A stretch of 14,754 bases of DNA from Bacillota bacterium (GCA_021810725.1 JAJZIE010000034.1:1-14754), one strand, 5' to 3'; shown: positions 1 through 8,881, numbered from the stretch's first letter. The notes: generated by a model from the sequence alone, not told the origin. Program-made: numbers and translations.

Positions 1-352
1 GCCGACCCTCCTGCCGCCCGGCCTCGCGCCGGCGCTCGGCGCGAGGCAGGTGCCCCTGGAGGACGGCCTGCGGGAAGCCGATCTCGTCATGGTGCTAAGG
101 CTCCAGCAGGAGCGCATGGAGCGCGGCTACCTGCCGTCGCTCGGCGAGTACCGGCGGGAGTGGGGACTCACTGTGGAGCGCCTCGGCCTCTTGCGGGCGG
201 ACGCGCTGGTGCTCCATCCAGGTCCCCAGAACCGCGGCGTCGAGCTGGACGCCGAAGTCATCTACGATCCGCGCAGCCTGATCCACCGGCAGATCGCGTG
301 CGGCGTCGCGATGCGCGCGGCCCTGATGGAGGCGATGCTGGATGCGCGTTGA
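1..352 (+). CDS. pyrB: Aspartate carbamoyltransferase, catalytic chain (3' part only)
   Basis: Cytoplasmic enzyme joining carbamoyl phosphate to L-aspartate to give N-carbamoyl-L-aspartate, the committed step of pyrimidine synthesis. The window opens inside the gene; reading frame 2 is open from the first full codon and gives the last 116 or so residues of a protein that is usually about 300 long. Recognisable family signatures are the VMVLRLQQERM stretch, SLGEYRREWGLT, and near the C terminus LHPGPQNRGVEL, which is the aspartate-binding LHPGPxNRG motif. The stop codon lies inside the start of pyrC, an 11-base overlap. The 5' end, the promoter and any PyrR-type attenuator lie outside the window. 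No regulatory chain gene (pyrI) is present here, as expected for Bacillus-type ATCases. Confidence 0.93.
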   Translation, partial: PTLLPPGLAPALGARQVPLEDGLREADLVMVLRLQQERMERGYLPSLGEYRREWGLTVERLGLLRADALVLHPGPQNRGVELDAEVIYDPRSLIHRQIACGVAMRAALMEAMLDAR

Positions 353-1613
353 CCTGCGGGGCGTGCGCCTCTTCGACCCGGCCGAGGGTCTCGACCGCGT
401 CGCGGACCTTCTGGTCGAGGACGGGGTCATCGCCGCGATCGGTCATGGCCTTCCGCGCGGCGACGAGACGGTCGAGGCCGAGGGAGCCCTCGTGACGCCG
501 GGCCTTTGCGACGTGCACGTCCATCTGCGCGAGCCGGGTCAGACGCAGAAGGAGGACATCGACTCCGGTCTGAGGGCGGCGCTCGCCGGCGGTTTCACCG
601 ACGTCTGCGCGATGCCCAATACAAAGCCGCCGATCGACGAGGCATGGCTCTTGCGCCAGGTGCTCGGCCGGGCGGCTGGACACCCGGTGCGCATGCACCA
701 GATCGCCGCCATGACCAAGGGCCAGGCGGGCACGGAACTGACGGAGTTCGGCGCCCTCCTCGGCGCGGGCGCCGTCGCGTTTTCCGATGACGGCCACGGG
801 GTCGCGCGCAGCACGGTGATGCGGCTCGCGCTGCAGTACGCGCAGGCCTTCGGCGCGCTGATCGTCAGCCACGCCGAGGATCCGGACCTCGCCGGCTCGG
901 GCGTGATGCACGAGGGTAAGGTCTCGTACCGGCTCGGCCTCCCTGGCCAGCCGCGCAGCGCGGAGTCCTCGATCGTCGCGCGCGACCTGGAGCTCCTGCG
1001 CGATGTCGGCGGCCGGCTGCATGTCGCGCACGTGTCGACCCGCGAGACGCTCTCCCTCCTGCGCAGAGGGCGCGAGGACGGCCTCGCGGTGAGCGGGGAG
1101 GTGACGCCGCACCATCTTCTCCTGACGGACGAGGCGGTGGCGGAACTGGGGAGCCTCGCGAAGATGAACCCGCCCCTTCGGGAGGCCTCCGACCGCGAGG
1201 CGTTGCGCGAGGCGCTGCGGGATGGCCTCATCGACTGCATCGCGACCGACCACGCGCCGCACACGGCCCAGGAGAAGAGCCAGGGCATGCTCGGGGCGCC
1301 GAATGGCGTGATCGGCCTCGAGACGGCGTTCAGCTCGCTCTACAGCGGTCTCGTGCAGGAGGGGCAGCTCCCGCTCGAGCGGCTCGTGACGGCGATGACG
1401 GCGGGACCGCGCGCCGTTTTCGGCCTGCGGCCGGTCGCGCTGCGCGAAGGCCGGGAGGCCCGGCTCAGCGTCTTCGACCTCAGCGTCGGCTGGACGGTGG
1501 GACCGGGAACGCTGCGATCAAGAAGCGGCAACTCTGCGCTCCTCGGGAGAACCCTCCAGGGCAGGGCGCTTGGCATCATCACGGAAGGCAGGTGGCACCC
1601 GGTTGCGGACTGA
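342..1613 (+). CDS. pyrC: Dihydroorotase, class I
   Basis: Zinc-dependent amidohydrolase that cyclises N-carbamoyl-L-aspartate to dihydroorotate. The product is 423 residues, normal for class I bacterial enzymes (Bacillus PyrC is about 428). Metal and substrate residues are visible: D57-V-H59-V-H61 in DVHVHLREPG, the bridging aspartate in FSDDGHG at about residue 150, H177 in SHAED, H230 in VAHVST, and D303 in IATDHAPH. MPNTKPP (91-97) and LAKMNPPLR (272-280) are also family hallmarks. The ATG at 342 has a GGAGG ribosome binding site at 328-332 and overlaps the pyrB stop by 11 bases, suggesting translational coupling. The active site appears complete, so this should be the catalytic enzyme and not a non-catalytic PyrC' homologue. 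Confidence 0.96.
   Translation: MRVDLRGVRLFDPAEGLDRVADLLVEDGVIAAIGHGLPRGDETVEAEGALVTPGLCDVHVHLREPGQTQKEDIDSGLRAALAGGFTDVCAMPNTKPPIDEAWLLRQVLGRAAGHPVRMHQIAAMTKGQAGTELTEFGALLGAGAVAFSDDGHGVARSTVMRLALQYAQAFGALIVSHAEDPDLAGSGVMHEGKVSYRLGLPGQPRSAESSIVARDLELLRDVGGRLHVAHVSTRETLSLLRRGREDGLAVSGEVTPHHLLLTDEAVAELGSLAKMNPPLREASDREALREALRDGLIDCIATDHAPHTAQEKSQGMLGAPNGVIGLETAFSSLYSGLVQEGQLPLERLVTAMTAGPRAVFGLRPVALREGREARLSVFDLSVGWTVGPGTLRSRSGNSALLGRTLQGRALGIITEGRWHPVAD
1590..1595 (+). promoter_or_regulatory. Ribosome binding site deciding the carA start
   Basis: AGGTGG lies 7 bases upstream of the TTG at 1603, inside the end of pyrC. The alternative starts are less well served: the TTG at 1570 has only a weak AGGG-like sequence and the GTG at 1627 is 31 bases away. 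Confidence 0.5.
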
Positions 1614-2667
1614 TCGCGTCTCGGCCGTGCTCGAACTCGAGGACGGACGGATTTTCCCAGGAAGCCTCATCGGACCCACGGACGTCGTCGGCGAGGTCGT
1701 CTTCACGACGGCGATGACCGGATACGGAGAAATCGCGACCGACGCTTCCTACGCGGGGCAGATCGTGGTCATGACCTTCCCCGAGATCGGCGTCTACGGC
1801 GTCGACCCCGGCAACCTGGAGGCGGCGCGCCCGACCCTGCGCGGCCTCGTCGTGCGCTCGCTGCAGGAGGAACCGAGCCACGCGACAAGCCAACTAGGCA
1901 TCGTCCCCTTCCTGCAGGAGGCCGGCGTGCCGATTCTTTCCGACGTGGACACCCGCGCCTTGACGCGGCATCTGCGCAAAGCCGGCACGATGGCGGGCAG
2001 GATTGCCCTGGCCGCAGGCGGCGCGGTGCCCGCGACGTCCTGCCAGCTCGTGCGCGAGATGGCGACGCCCAGGAGCTACTGGTTCTCGCGCGAGGGTGAC
2101 GGGCCCGTCGTGGCGGTCCTCGACTTCGGCCTCAAGTCCGACATCCTGCGGCAGCTCCAGGCCGCCGGCGCCAGGGTGTTCGTCGTGTCGCCCGACGCGC
2201 CGCTCGCCGAGATCGAGGGTGCCGGTGCCCGGGGTGTCGTGCTCTCGAACGGTCCGGGCGACCCGGCCCTCATGCCCGAGTTCGCCGAGAAGGCGAGGCA
2301 GGTCGCGGACCACTGGCCGACGCTCGGCATCTGCCTCGGCCATCAGCTTTTGGCGCTCGGCTACGGCGGCAAGACGTTCAAGCTCCCGTTCGGCCACCGC
2401 GGCGCGAACCATCCGGTCGGGCACGGCGAGGGCCGCCCCGGCGAGGTGACGAGCCAGAACCACGGCTACGCTGTGGCGGAGGAGAGCCTCCTCGGGACGC
2501 CGCTCGTCGTCACGGAGCGCCATCTCAACGACGGCACCGTCGAGGGTCTCCGCCACACGGGACGGCCGGTTTTCTCGGTGCAGTACCACCCGGAGGCCGG
2601 ACCCGGGCCATGGGAAGCCCGCGACACGCTGCGGCGCTTCGTCGCATCGCTGGGAGGTGTCGCCTGA
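1603..2667 (+). CDS. carA: Carbamoyl-phosphate synthase small subunit (glutamine amidotransferase)
   Basis: Hydrolyses glutamine and channels ammonia to CarB for carbamoyl phosphate synthesis. With the chosen start the protein has 354 residues. The N-terminal CPSase small-subunit domain shows TTAMTGYGEIATDASYAGQ. The class I glutamine amidotransferase domain begins at about residue 168 and contains VLSNGPGDP, the nucleophile C244 in LGICLGHQLLALG, TSQNHGYAV, and the H329/E331 pair in SVQYHPEA. The frame is open upstream to a TTG at 1570, and a GTG at 1627 would match the usual short N terminus (LELEDG). I prefer the TTG at 1603 because AGGTGG at 1590-1595 sits 7 bases before it and it gives an 11-base overlap with pyrC, the same as the pyrB/pyrC junction. 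The start is the only uncertain point. Confidence 0.93.
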   Translation: MRTDRVSAVLELEDGRIFPGSLIGPTDVVGEVVFTTAMTGYGEIATDASYAGQIVVMTFPEIGVYGVDPGNLEAARPTLRGLVVRSLQEEPSHATSQLGIVPFLQEAGVPILSDVDTRALTRHLRKAGTMAGRIALAAGGAVPATSCQLVREMATPRSYWFSREGDGPVVAVLDFGLKSDILRQLQAAGARVFVVSPDAPLAEIEGAGARGVVLSNGPGDPALMPEFAEKARQVADHWPTLGICLGHQLLALGYGGKTFKLPFGHRGANHPVGHGEGRPGEVTSQNHGYAVAEESLLGTPLVVTERHLNDGTVEGLRHTGRPVFSVQYHPEAGPGPWEARDTLRRFVASLGGVA

Positions 2668-5600
2668 TGGGCCGGCAGGGACTGCCGCGCAAGGTTCTGG
2701 TGATCGGCTCGGGCCCGATCGTGATCGGGCAGGCGGCCGAGTTCGACTACGCGGGGACGCAGGCCTGCCAGTCCTTGCGCGAGGAAGGCGTCGAGGTGGT
2801 GCTGGTCAACTCGAACCCGGCCACCATCATGACGGACCCCGGCATCGCGGACCGCGTCTACCTCGAGCCGCTGCTGCCCGAGTACCTCGAGCGCATCATC
2901 GCCCGCGAGCGCCCGGACGGCCTCCTGCCGACCCTGGGCGGTCAGGTCGGGCTGAACCTGGCGGTGCAGCTCGAGGAGTCCGGCGTGCTGGCGCGCCACG
3001 GCGTGCGGCTCCTCGGCACGGGCGTCGCCGCGATCAAGAGAGCCGAGGACCGCGAGGCCTTCCGTGCGCTCATGCTGGAACTCGGCGAGCCGATTCCGCG
3101 CAGCCGCACCGTCGAGAGCATAGCGGACGGCGTAGGGTTCGCGCGGGAGGTCGGGTATCCCGTGATCGTGCGGCCGGCCTACACCCTCGGCGGCACCGGC
3201 GGCGGCATCGCCCCTGATGAATCGGAACTCGAGGCGGTCCTGGCGCGCGGACTCGCGCTGTCGCCGATCCACCAGTGCCTCGTCGAGGAGTCGATCCAGG
3301 GCTGGAAGGAAGTCGAGTACGAGGTCATGCGCGATCGCCTGGACCAGGCGATCACGGTCTGCAACATGGAGAACATCGACCCCGTCGGCGTGCACACCGG
3401 CGACTCGATCGTCGTGGCACCCAGCCTGACCCTGACGGACCGGGACTACCAGGTGCTGCGCTCGGCCGCGCTGCGCATCATCCGCGCGCTGGGGGTCGAG
3501 GGCGGCTGCAACGTGCAGTTCGGGCTGCACCCGGTGACGGGGGAGTACCGGGTCATCGAGGTGAACCCGCGCGTCAGCCGCTCGAGCGCGCTGGCGTCCA
3601 AGGCGACGGGCTACCCGATCGCCAAGATCGCCGCCAAGCTCGCCCTCGGGCTTACGCTCGACGAGCTGCGCAACCCCGTGACAGGAAGAACCTCCGCCCT
3701 GTTCGAGCCTGCGCTTGACTACGTCGTCGTCAAGATTCCGCGCTGGCCGTTCGACAAGTTCGCCCAGGCGGACCGGCGCCTCGGCACGCAGATGCAGGCC
3801 ACGGGCGAGGTGATGGCGATCGGCCGCACCCTGCGCGCCGCGATCTTGAAGGCGGTGCGCTCGCTCGAGATCGGCACCTACCACTTGCAGCTGAAGGAGC
3901 TCAAGGGCAAGTCGGACGAGGAGCTCACGGCCCTCTCGCAGACCCCGGACGACCGGCGGCTGTTCGCGGTGGCGGAACTCATGCGGCGCGGCCACGCGAT
4001 CGAGGAGCTCCGGCGCCTCACGGAGATCGACCGCCACTTCCTGCGCGAGATCGCCCGCATCGTCGCGCTCGAACGGGAACTCGCGGCGCGGCCAGGCGAC
4101 GTCGAGCTGTTGCGCGCGGCGAAGCGCGACGGCTTCTCCGACCGCGTCATCGCGGAGCTTTGGGCGAGGGAAGCCGCCGACGTGCGGCGGCTGCGCCAGG
4201 AGCACGGCATCGTCCCCACCTACAAGATGGTCGACACCTGCGCGGCCGAGTTCGACGCCGAGACTCCGTACTACTACTCGACCTACGAGATGGAGGACGA
4301 GGCGCCGGTGCCGGAGGGAGAGCGCTCGGTCCTCGTCCTCGGCTCGGGCCCGATCCGCATCGGCCAGGGCATCGAGTTCGACTGCTCGGCGGTGCATGCC
4401 CTGGGGGCCCTGAGAGGCGCCGGCCTGCGCTCGATCATGATCAACTCGAATCCTGAGACCGTCTCCACCGACTGGACGCAGTCCGACCGCCTCTACTTCG
4501 AACCGCTCGGCTTCGAGGACGTCCAGGAGATCGCGGAGCGCGAGCGCGTGGCAGGGGTTCTGGTGCAGTTCGGCGGCCAGACCGCGATCAACCTCGCGAG
4601 CAGCCTGCAGGAGGCCGGCATTCCGATCCTCGGGACGCAGGCGCAGGGCATCGACGCGGCGGAGGACCGCCGGCAGTTCGACGCGCTGCTGCAACGGCTC
4701 GACCTCAGACGGCCGAGAGGGGAAACGGTGCTCGACGCCGACGCCGCTCTCAAGGTGGCGGGCGAGATCGGCTACCCCGTGCTGGTGCGCCCGTCGTTCG
4801 TGCTCGGCGGCCGCGCGATGGAGATCTGCTACGGCCCCGACGAGCTCGGCGAGTATCTCGAGCGGGCGGCCGGCGCCATGCCGGGCCGGCCGATCCTGGT
4901 GGACCAGTACCTGCCGGGACTCGAGCTCGAGGTGGACGCGGTGGCGGACGGCGAGGACGTGCTCGTCGGCGGCATCATGCAGCACATCGAGCGGGCGGGG
5001 GTGCACTCGGGCGACTCGATCGCCGTCTATCCGGCGCCGGGCATCGACGGGCGGATGGAGGCGGAGATCTGCGAAGCGACGCGGCGCCTGGCGCTCGGAC
5101 TCGAGACGCGTGGGCTGCTCAACGTCCAGTTCGTCGCCTACGAAGGACAGCTCTACGTGATCGAGGCGAACCCGCGCGCGTCCCGCACCCTGCCCTATCT
5201 CATGAAGGTGGCGGGCGTGCCGCTCGCCGCCATCGCGACGCAGGTCGCCCTCGGCCGGAGCCTGCGCCAGCAGGGCATCACGCCGGGCCTCTGGCCGAAG
5301 AGCCCGCACGTCGGCATCAAGTGCCCCGTCTTCTCCTGGGCGAAGCTCAGGCGCGTCGACGCGACCTTGGGACCCGAGATGAAGTCCACCGGCGAGGTGC
5401 TCGGCATCGACCCCGAGTTCTCGCAGGCGCTGATGAAGGCGTTCGCCGCGGCGGGCTACCGCGTCCCGGAGCGGCCGCGGGTTCTCCTGACGATCGCCGA
5501 CCGCGACAAGGAGGAGGTGCTGCCGCTGGCGGCCGACCTCTACCGCGCGGGGGCGAGGCTCTACGGCACCCGCGGCACCGCGGCCGCCCTGAGGGCGGCC

Positions 5601-5876
5601 GGCGTCGAGGTGGAGGAGGTGCCGAAGATCGGCGAGGCGGCACCCGACATCCTCGAGCGCATCCGCTCCGGCGACATCGACCTCGTGGTCAACACGTTCA
5701 CGCAGGGCAGGAGCCCCCAGCGCGACGGCTTCCAGATCCGCAGGACCGCGGTGGAGCACGGCGTGCCCTGCGTCACCTCGCTCGACACCGCGCAAGCGAT
5801 GCTCGGCGTGATGGCGAAGCCGCGCAGCATGGAGGTGCGGGCACTGCAGGACTACTTCGCGGCCGACCTGCCGTGA
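2667..5876 (+). CDS. carB: Carbamoyl-phosphate synthase large subunit
   Basis: Makes carbamoyl phosphate from bicarbonate, ammonia delivered by CarA, and two ATP. The product is 1069 residues, matching the usual 1060-1075. It shows the internal duplication typical of the family: the first synthetase half opens with VLVIGSGPIVIGQAAEFDYAG (residues 10-30) and the second with VLVLGSGPIRIGQGIEFDCS (about 555). Each half has an ATP-grasp domain with a metal-binding segment (VIEVNPRVSRSSALASKATG; VIEANPRASRTLPYLMKV). The C-terminal MGS-like allosteric domain starts near residue 936 (LLTIADRDKEE, GTRGTAAAL, VNTFTQG). The frame is open back to 2610, but the ATG at 2667 has GGAGGT at 2653-2658 and overlaps the carA stop by one base (TGATG), so the longer reading is rejected. 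It is probably under feedback by pyrimidine nucleotides, as in Bacillus; this is inferred from the context only. Confidence 0.97.
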   Translation: MGRQGLPRKVLVIGSGPIVIGQAAEFDYAGTQACQSLREEGVEVVLVNSNPATIMTDPGIADRVYLEPLLPEYLERIIARERPDGLLPTLGGQVGLNLAVQLEESGVLARHGVRLLGTGVAAIKRAEDREAFRALMLELGEPIPRSRTVESIADGVGFAREVGYPVIVRPAYTLGGTGGGIAPDESELEAVLARGLALSPIHQCLVEESIQGWKEVEYEVMRDRLDQAITVCNMENIDPVGVHTGDSIVVAPSLTLTDRDYQVLRSAALRIIRALGVEGGCNVQFGLHPVTGEYRVIEVNPRVSRSSALASKATGYPIAKIAAKLALGLTLDELRNPVTGRTSALFEPALDYVVVKIPRWPFDKFAQADRRLGTQMQATGEVMAIGRTLRAAILKAVRSLEIGTYHLQLKELKGKSDEELTALSQTPDDRRLFAVAELMRRGHAIEELRRLTEIDRHFLREIARIVALERELAARPGDVELLRAAKRDGFSDRVIAELWAREAADVRRLRQEHGIVPTYKMVDTCAAEFDAETPYYYSTYEMEDEAPVPEGERSVLVLGSGPIRIGQGIEFDCSAVHALGALRGAGLRSIMINSNPETVSTDWTQSDRLYFEPLGFEDVQEIAERERVAGVLVQFGGQTAINLASSLQEAGIPILGTQAQGIDAAEDRRQFDALLQRLDLRRPRGETVLDADAALKVAGEIGYPVLVRPSFVLGGRAMEICYGPDELGEYLERAAGAMPGRPILVDQYLPGLELEVDAVADGEDVLVGGIMQHIERAGVHSGDSIAVYPAPGIDGRMEAEICEATRRLALGLETRGLLNVQFVAYEGQLYVIEANPRASRTLPYLMKVAGVPLAAIATQVALGRSLRQQGITPGLWPKSPHVGIKCPVFSWAKLRRVDATLGPEMKSTGEVLGIDPEFSQALMKAFAAAGYRVPERPRVLLTIADRDKEEVLPLAADLYRAGARLYGTRGTAAALRAAGVEVEEVPKIGEAAPDILERIRSGDIDLVVNTFTQGRSPQRDGFQIRRTAVEHGVPCVTSLDTAQAMLGVMAKPRSMEVRALQDYFAADLP

Positions 5877-6655
5877 GGCCGCAGGACGTCCGCGTGGTGG
5901 AGCGGCTGCAGCCGGCGCCGGATTGCGTCGAGCTCGTGCTCGAGTTCCCGCAGGACGAGGAGCCGGAGCCCGGCCAGTTCTACATGCTCTCGGCCGGAGA
6001 CGGACGCGATACCTACCTGCCGAGGCCGCTCTCCTTCTTCCGCACCTTCTCGCCGCGGCGGATGAGCTTCCTCTTCCGGGTCGTCGGCCCGGGCACCGCG
6101 GCGCTGGGTCGGCTGAGGCCCCGGGACCGCCTGCAGGCCATGGGGCCGCTCGGACACGGCTTCCCGCTGCCCGAGCGGCCGCTGCGCGCGGCGCTCGTCG
6201 GCGGAGGGGTGGGTGTGCCGCCGCTCTGGTCGCTCGGCCGCGCCTTGCGCCAGCGGGGTTGCGAGGTGATCGCGCTGATCGGCGCCAGGACGCGCTTCGG
6301 GTTGCTCGGACAGGCCGAGCTCCAGGGGCTCGGCATCGAGGTGCGCACGGCGACCGACGATGGCTCGCGCGGACACCACGGTCCCGTGACGGACCTGCTC
6401 GGGGAAACGGGAGCCGACGCGGTCGTCGCCTGTGGCCCCGAGCCCATGCTGCGGGCGGTCCAGGCGTTCGCGGAGCGGACGCGCCTTCAGGACACCTACC
6501 TGGCGCTCGAGGCGGCGATGGCCTGCGGGTACGGGGTGTGCCTCGGCTGCGCGGTGGAGCGCAAGAGCCCTGACCCCGAGCTCGGTGCCTACGGCACCTA
6601 CGCCCGCGTCTGCCGGGAGGGTCCCGTGTTCCGCTGGGACGAGGTGAAGCTCTGA
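5873..6655 (+). CDS. pyrK: Dihydroorotate dehydrogenase B, electron transfer subunit
   Basis: FAD and [2Fe-2S] subunit that passes electrons from the PyrD flavin to NAD+. The 260-residue product is close to Bacillus PyrK (256). The ferredoxin-reductase-like FAD domain has RPLSFFR (51-57), the NAD-binding domain has LVGGGVGVPPLW (109-119), and CGPEPML lies at about 187-193. The C-terminal iron-sulfur site is complete: C218, C223, C226 and C247 (CGYGVCLGC, then VCREGPVF). The start is a GTG at 5873 that shares GTGA with the carB stop, a 4-base overlap. No Shine-Dalgarno sequence is evident, so initiation probably depends on ribosomes finishing carB. An in-frame open stretch extends far upstream within carB but is a shadow of that gene. 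Confidence 0.95.
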   Translation: MRPQDVRVVERLQPAPDCVELVLEFPQDEEPEPGQFYMLSAGDGRDTYLPRPLSFFRTFSPRRMSFLFRVVGPGTAALGRLRPRDRLQAMGPLGHGFPLPERPLRAALVGGGVGVPPLWSLGRALRQRGCEVIALIGARTRFGLLGQAELQGLGIEVRTATDDGSRGHHGPVTDLLGETGADAVVACGPEPMLRAVQAFAERTRLQDTYLALEAAMACGYGVCLGCAVERKSPDPELGAYGTYARVCREGPVFRWDEVKL

Positions 6656-7587
6656 TGGAACTCGCGACAGAGGTTGCGGGGATCACCTTCAAGAACCCCG
6701 TGCTGACCGCCTCGGGCACCTTCGGCTACGGGCGCGAGGCCGCGGAGCTCTACGACCTCTCACTTCTGGGCGGCGTGATGGTGAAGGGCGTCTCGCGCGA
6801 ACCGTGGTCCGGCAACCCGCCCATCCGCATCGCCCGGGCCCCGGGCGGCATGCTCAACGCGATCGGCCTGCAGAACCCGGGTCTCGAGCACTTCCTTACG
6901 GTCGACCTGCCCTTCCTGCGCGATTACGACACGAAGGTGATCGTGAACGTCGTCGATCACGACGAGGAAGGCTTCCTGGCCGTCGTGCGCGGCGTCGACG
7001 GGCAGCGCGGGGTCGCCGCGATCGAGCTCAACATCTCCTGCCCGAACGTCGCGGACGGCCTGCTCTTTTCGCAGGATCCCGACCGGGCCGCGGGGCTTGT
7101 GGCCAAGGTGCGCCAGGCCACGCGCCTGCCGCTGATCGTCAAGATCTCGCCGAACGTCACGGATCCCGTCGGGCTCGGCCGGGCGTGCGCTCAGGCGGGC
7201 GCCGACGCGCTCTCGGCGATCAACACCGTGCTTGGCATGGCGATCGACGTGGAGCGCCGCCGCCCCGTGATCGCGAACCGCACGGGGGGTCTCTCGGGGC
7301 CCGCGGTCAAGCCGGTCGGGCTCAGGATCGTCTACGACCTCGCGCGCGCCCTCGACATCCCCGTGATCGGCATGGGCGGCATCGAGAGCGGCCGCGACGC
7401 GCTCGAGTACCTGATGGCCGGCGCAAGGGCCGTGGCGGTGGGGACGGCCGTGTTCCGCGATCCTCTGGCGCCACCCCGCATCATCGGGGAACTCGAGCGG
7501 GAGCTCGAGGCGGCCGGCTTCGCCTCGGTGGGCGAGGCGTGGGCCGCGGCCAATCCCGACGCGAGAAGGAGGACACAGGATGCGTGA
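6655..7587 (+). CDS. pyrD: Dihydroorotate dehydrogenase, class 1B catalytic subunit
   Basis: FMN enzyme that oxidises dihydroorotate to orotate; in class 1B the electrons leave through PyrK to NAD+. It has 310 residues, as usual. The class 1 catalytic base C129 is present in ELNISCPNV; K44 in VKGVS, APGGMLNAIGLQNPG (62-76), K163 in IVKISPNV, and the FMN phosphate-binding IGMGGIESGRDALEYLMAGA region are all visible. Class 2 membrane enzymes use serine as the base and lack a pyrK partner, so this call is firm. The ATG at 6655 overlaps the pyrK stop by one base (TGATG) and has GAGGTG at 6641-6646. Its end overlaps pyrF by 8 bases. Confidence 0.97.
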   Translation: MELATEVAGITFKNPVLTASGTFGYGREAAELYDLSLLGGVMVKGVSREPWSGNPPIRIARAPGGMLNAIGLQNPGLEHFLTVDLPFLRDYDTKVIVNVVDHDEEGFLAVVRGVDGQRGVAAIELNISCPNVADGLLFSQDPDRAAGLVAKVRQATRLPLIVKISPNVTDPVGLGRACAQAGADALSAINTVLGMAIDVERRRPVIANRTGGLSGPAVKPVGLRIVYDLARALDIPVIGMGGIESGRDALEYLMAGARAVAVGTAVFRDPLAPPRIIGELERELEAAGFASVGEAWAAANPDARRRTQDA

Positions 7588-8281
7588 GGCGCGCGAATAC
7601 CTTTTCGTCGCCCTGGACCAGATGAGCCCCGAGAACGCTCTCGCGCTGGCCCGCCAGGTGGCGCCCGAGGTCGGGGGGTTCAAGGTGGGCATGGACCTGT
7701 TCAACCAGGGCGGTCCGCCCGTCGTGCGCGCGGTGGTCGCCCTGGGTCGTCCGGTCTTTCTCGACCTCAAGCTGCACGACATCCCGCAGACCGTGGCGCG
7801 CGGGGTACGGGCCGTGTGCGACCTTGGCGTGCGCTACGTCAATGTCCATGCCTCGGGTGGCGCCGCGATGCTGCGCGCGGCGAAGGAGGCCGCGGGCGAA
7901 GAGGTGCGGCTCCTCGCCGTGACGCTGCTCACGAGCATGGACGAGCCGACGGCTCAGGCCGTCGGCTGGCAGGGGACGCCGAGGGACATCGTTTTGCGCC
8001 TCGCGCGGATCGGCCAGGAGGCCGGGGTTGACGGCTATGTCACCTCGGGCGAGGAAGCCCCGGAGCTGAGACGCCTCTACCCGCGAGCGACGCTCGCGGT
8101 GCCGGGCGTGCGCCGGGCGGCGGACGGGCGCCAGGATCAACGGCGCGTGGTGACGCCGGCCGCGGCGCGGAGGGCTGGAGCGGATCTGATCATCGTCGGG
8201 CGCGCCATCACGGAGGCGCACGAGCCCGTCGGGGCCGCCAGAGCCTTCGTCGAGGAGATCGCGGAAGGGGAGACCGAGTGA
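7580..8281 (+). CDS. pyrF: Orotidine 5'-phosphate decarboxylase
   Basis: Decarboxylates OMP to UMP, the last step of the pathway. It has 233 residues, typical of the bacterial group sharing the Bacillus fold. The catalytic DxKxxD array is intact as D62-L-K64-L-H-D67 in FLDLKLHDIP, with the substrate-binding K35 in GFKVGMDLF. The phosphate-binding end shows VPGVRR and DLIIVGRAIT. The ATG at 7580 has a near-perfect AAGGAGG at 7566-7572 and overlaps the pyrD stop by 8 bases (ATGCGTGA). Confidence 0.96.
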   Translation: MREAREYLFVALDQMSPENALALARQVAPEVGGFKVGMDLFNQGGPPVVRAVVALGRPVFLDLKLHDIPQTVARGVRAVCDLGVRYVNVHASGGAAMLRAAKEAAGEEVRLLAVTLLTSMDEPTAQAVGWQGTPRDIVLRLARIGQEAGVDGYVTSGEEAPELRRLYPRATLAVPGVRRAADGRQDQRRVVTPAAARRAGADLIIVGRAITEAHEPVGAARAFVEEIAEGETE

Positions 8282-8847
8282 TGCGGGACCAAGGATATTG
8301 GCTCGAGCGGCTCAAGGCGTGGGGGGTGTTGCGGGAAGGGCATTTCCTGCTCACCTCCGGTCGCCACTCCAGCCGCTTCCTGCTCTTCGCGCCGGCCTTC
8401 TCCTTGCCGTCGGCGGCCGCGGAGCTCGGGCAGGCCGTGGCCGAACTGTTCGAGCGGCAGGACATCGAGACGGTGGTGGGGCCGGCGATGGGCGGCGTGA
8501 TCCTCGCGCACGAGGTGGCGAGGGCGCTCGGCGTGCGCTCGATCTTCGCGGAGAAGGACGGCGAGCGCATGGCCCTGAAGCGTGGCTTCACGCTGCGCGC
8601 CGGCGAGCGGGTGCTCGTCGTGGAGGACGCCGTCTCGACCGGAGGTTCGGTGCAGAAGGTGCTCGACATCTGCGAGGCGATGCAGGCCGATGTGCGTGGC
8701 GTCGGCATCATCGCCGACCGCACCGGCGGCAAGGTGGATCTCGGCGTGCCACTCAAGGCGCTGATGACGCTCGAGATCCCGTCCTACGCCCCGGATGACT
8801 GTCCGCTCTGCCGCGAGGGCAGACCGCTCGAGCGCCCCAAGTCCTGA
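8281..8847 (+). CDS. pyrE: Orotate phosphoribosyltransferase
   Basis: Transfers phosphoribose from PRPP to orotate, giving OMP for PyrF. It has 188 residues. The substrate loop region shows GHFLLTSGRHSSRF (20-33), and the PRPP-binding motif is VLVVEDAVSTGGS (111-123). The C terminus carries a CPLC pair (C174, C177) followed by REGRPLERPKS, a tail I associate with OPRTs of Thermus and many Clostridia-like bacteria but not with Bacillus subtilis. The ATG at 8281 overlaps the pyrF stop by one base; a GTG at 8278 is in frame directly before it. GGAAGGGGAG at 8263-8272 suits either, and the ATG has better spacing. It is the last gene of the operon. Confidence 0.95.
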   Translation: MRDQGYWLERLKAWGVLREGHFLLTSGRHSSRFLLFAPAFSLPSAAAELGQAVAELFERQDIETVVGPAMGGVILAHEVARALGVRSIFAEKDGERMALKRGFTLRAGERVLVVEDAVSTGGSVQKVLDICEAMQADVRGVGIIADRTGGKVDLGVPLKALMTLEIPSYAPDDCPLCREGRPLERPKS

Positions 8848-8881
8848 CCGGCCCCTGTGCAGGGGACCGCACGACAGGCAA

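Noticed and set aside
5321..5872. N-terminal extension of pyrK upstream into carB
   Set aside because: The extension lies wholly within carB in another frame, and the PyrK family begins at the GTG at 5873.
2466..6719. A 1417-residue open frame on the minus strand, opposite carA, carB and pyrK
   Set aside because: It is antisense to conserved genes with full family signatures; its Arg-, Ala- and His-rich translation has no recognisable domain and reflects GC-rich codon use on the other strand.
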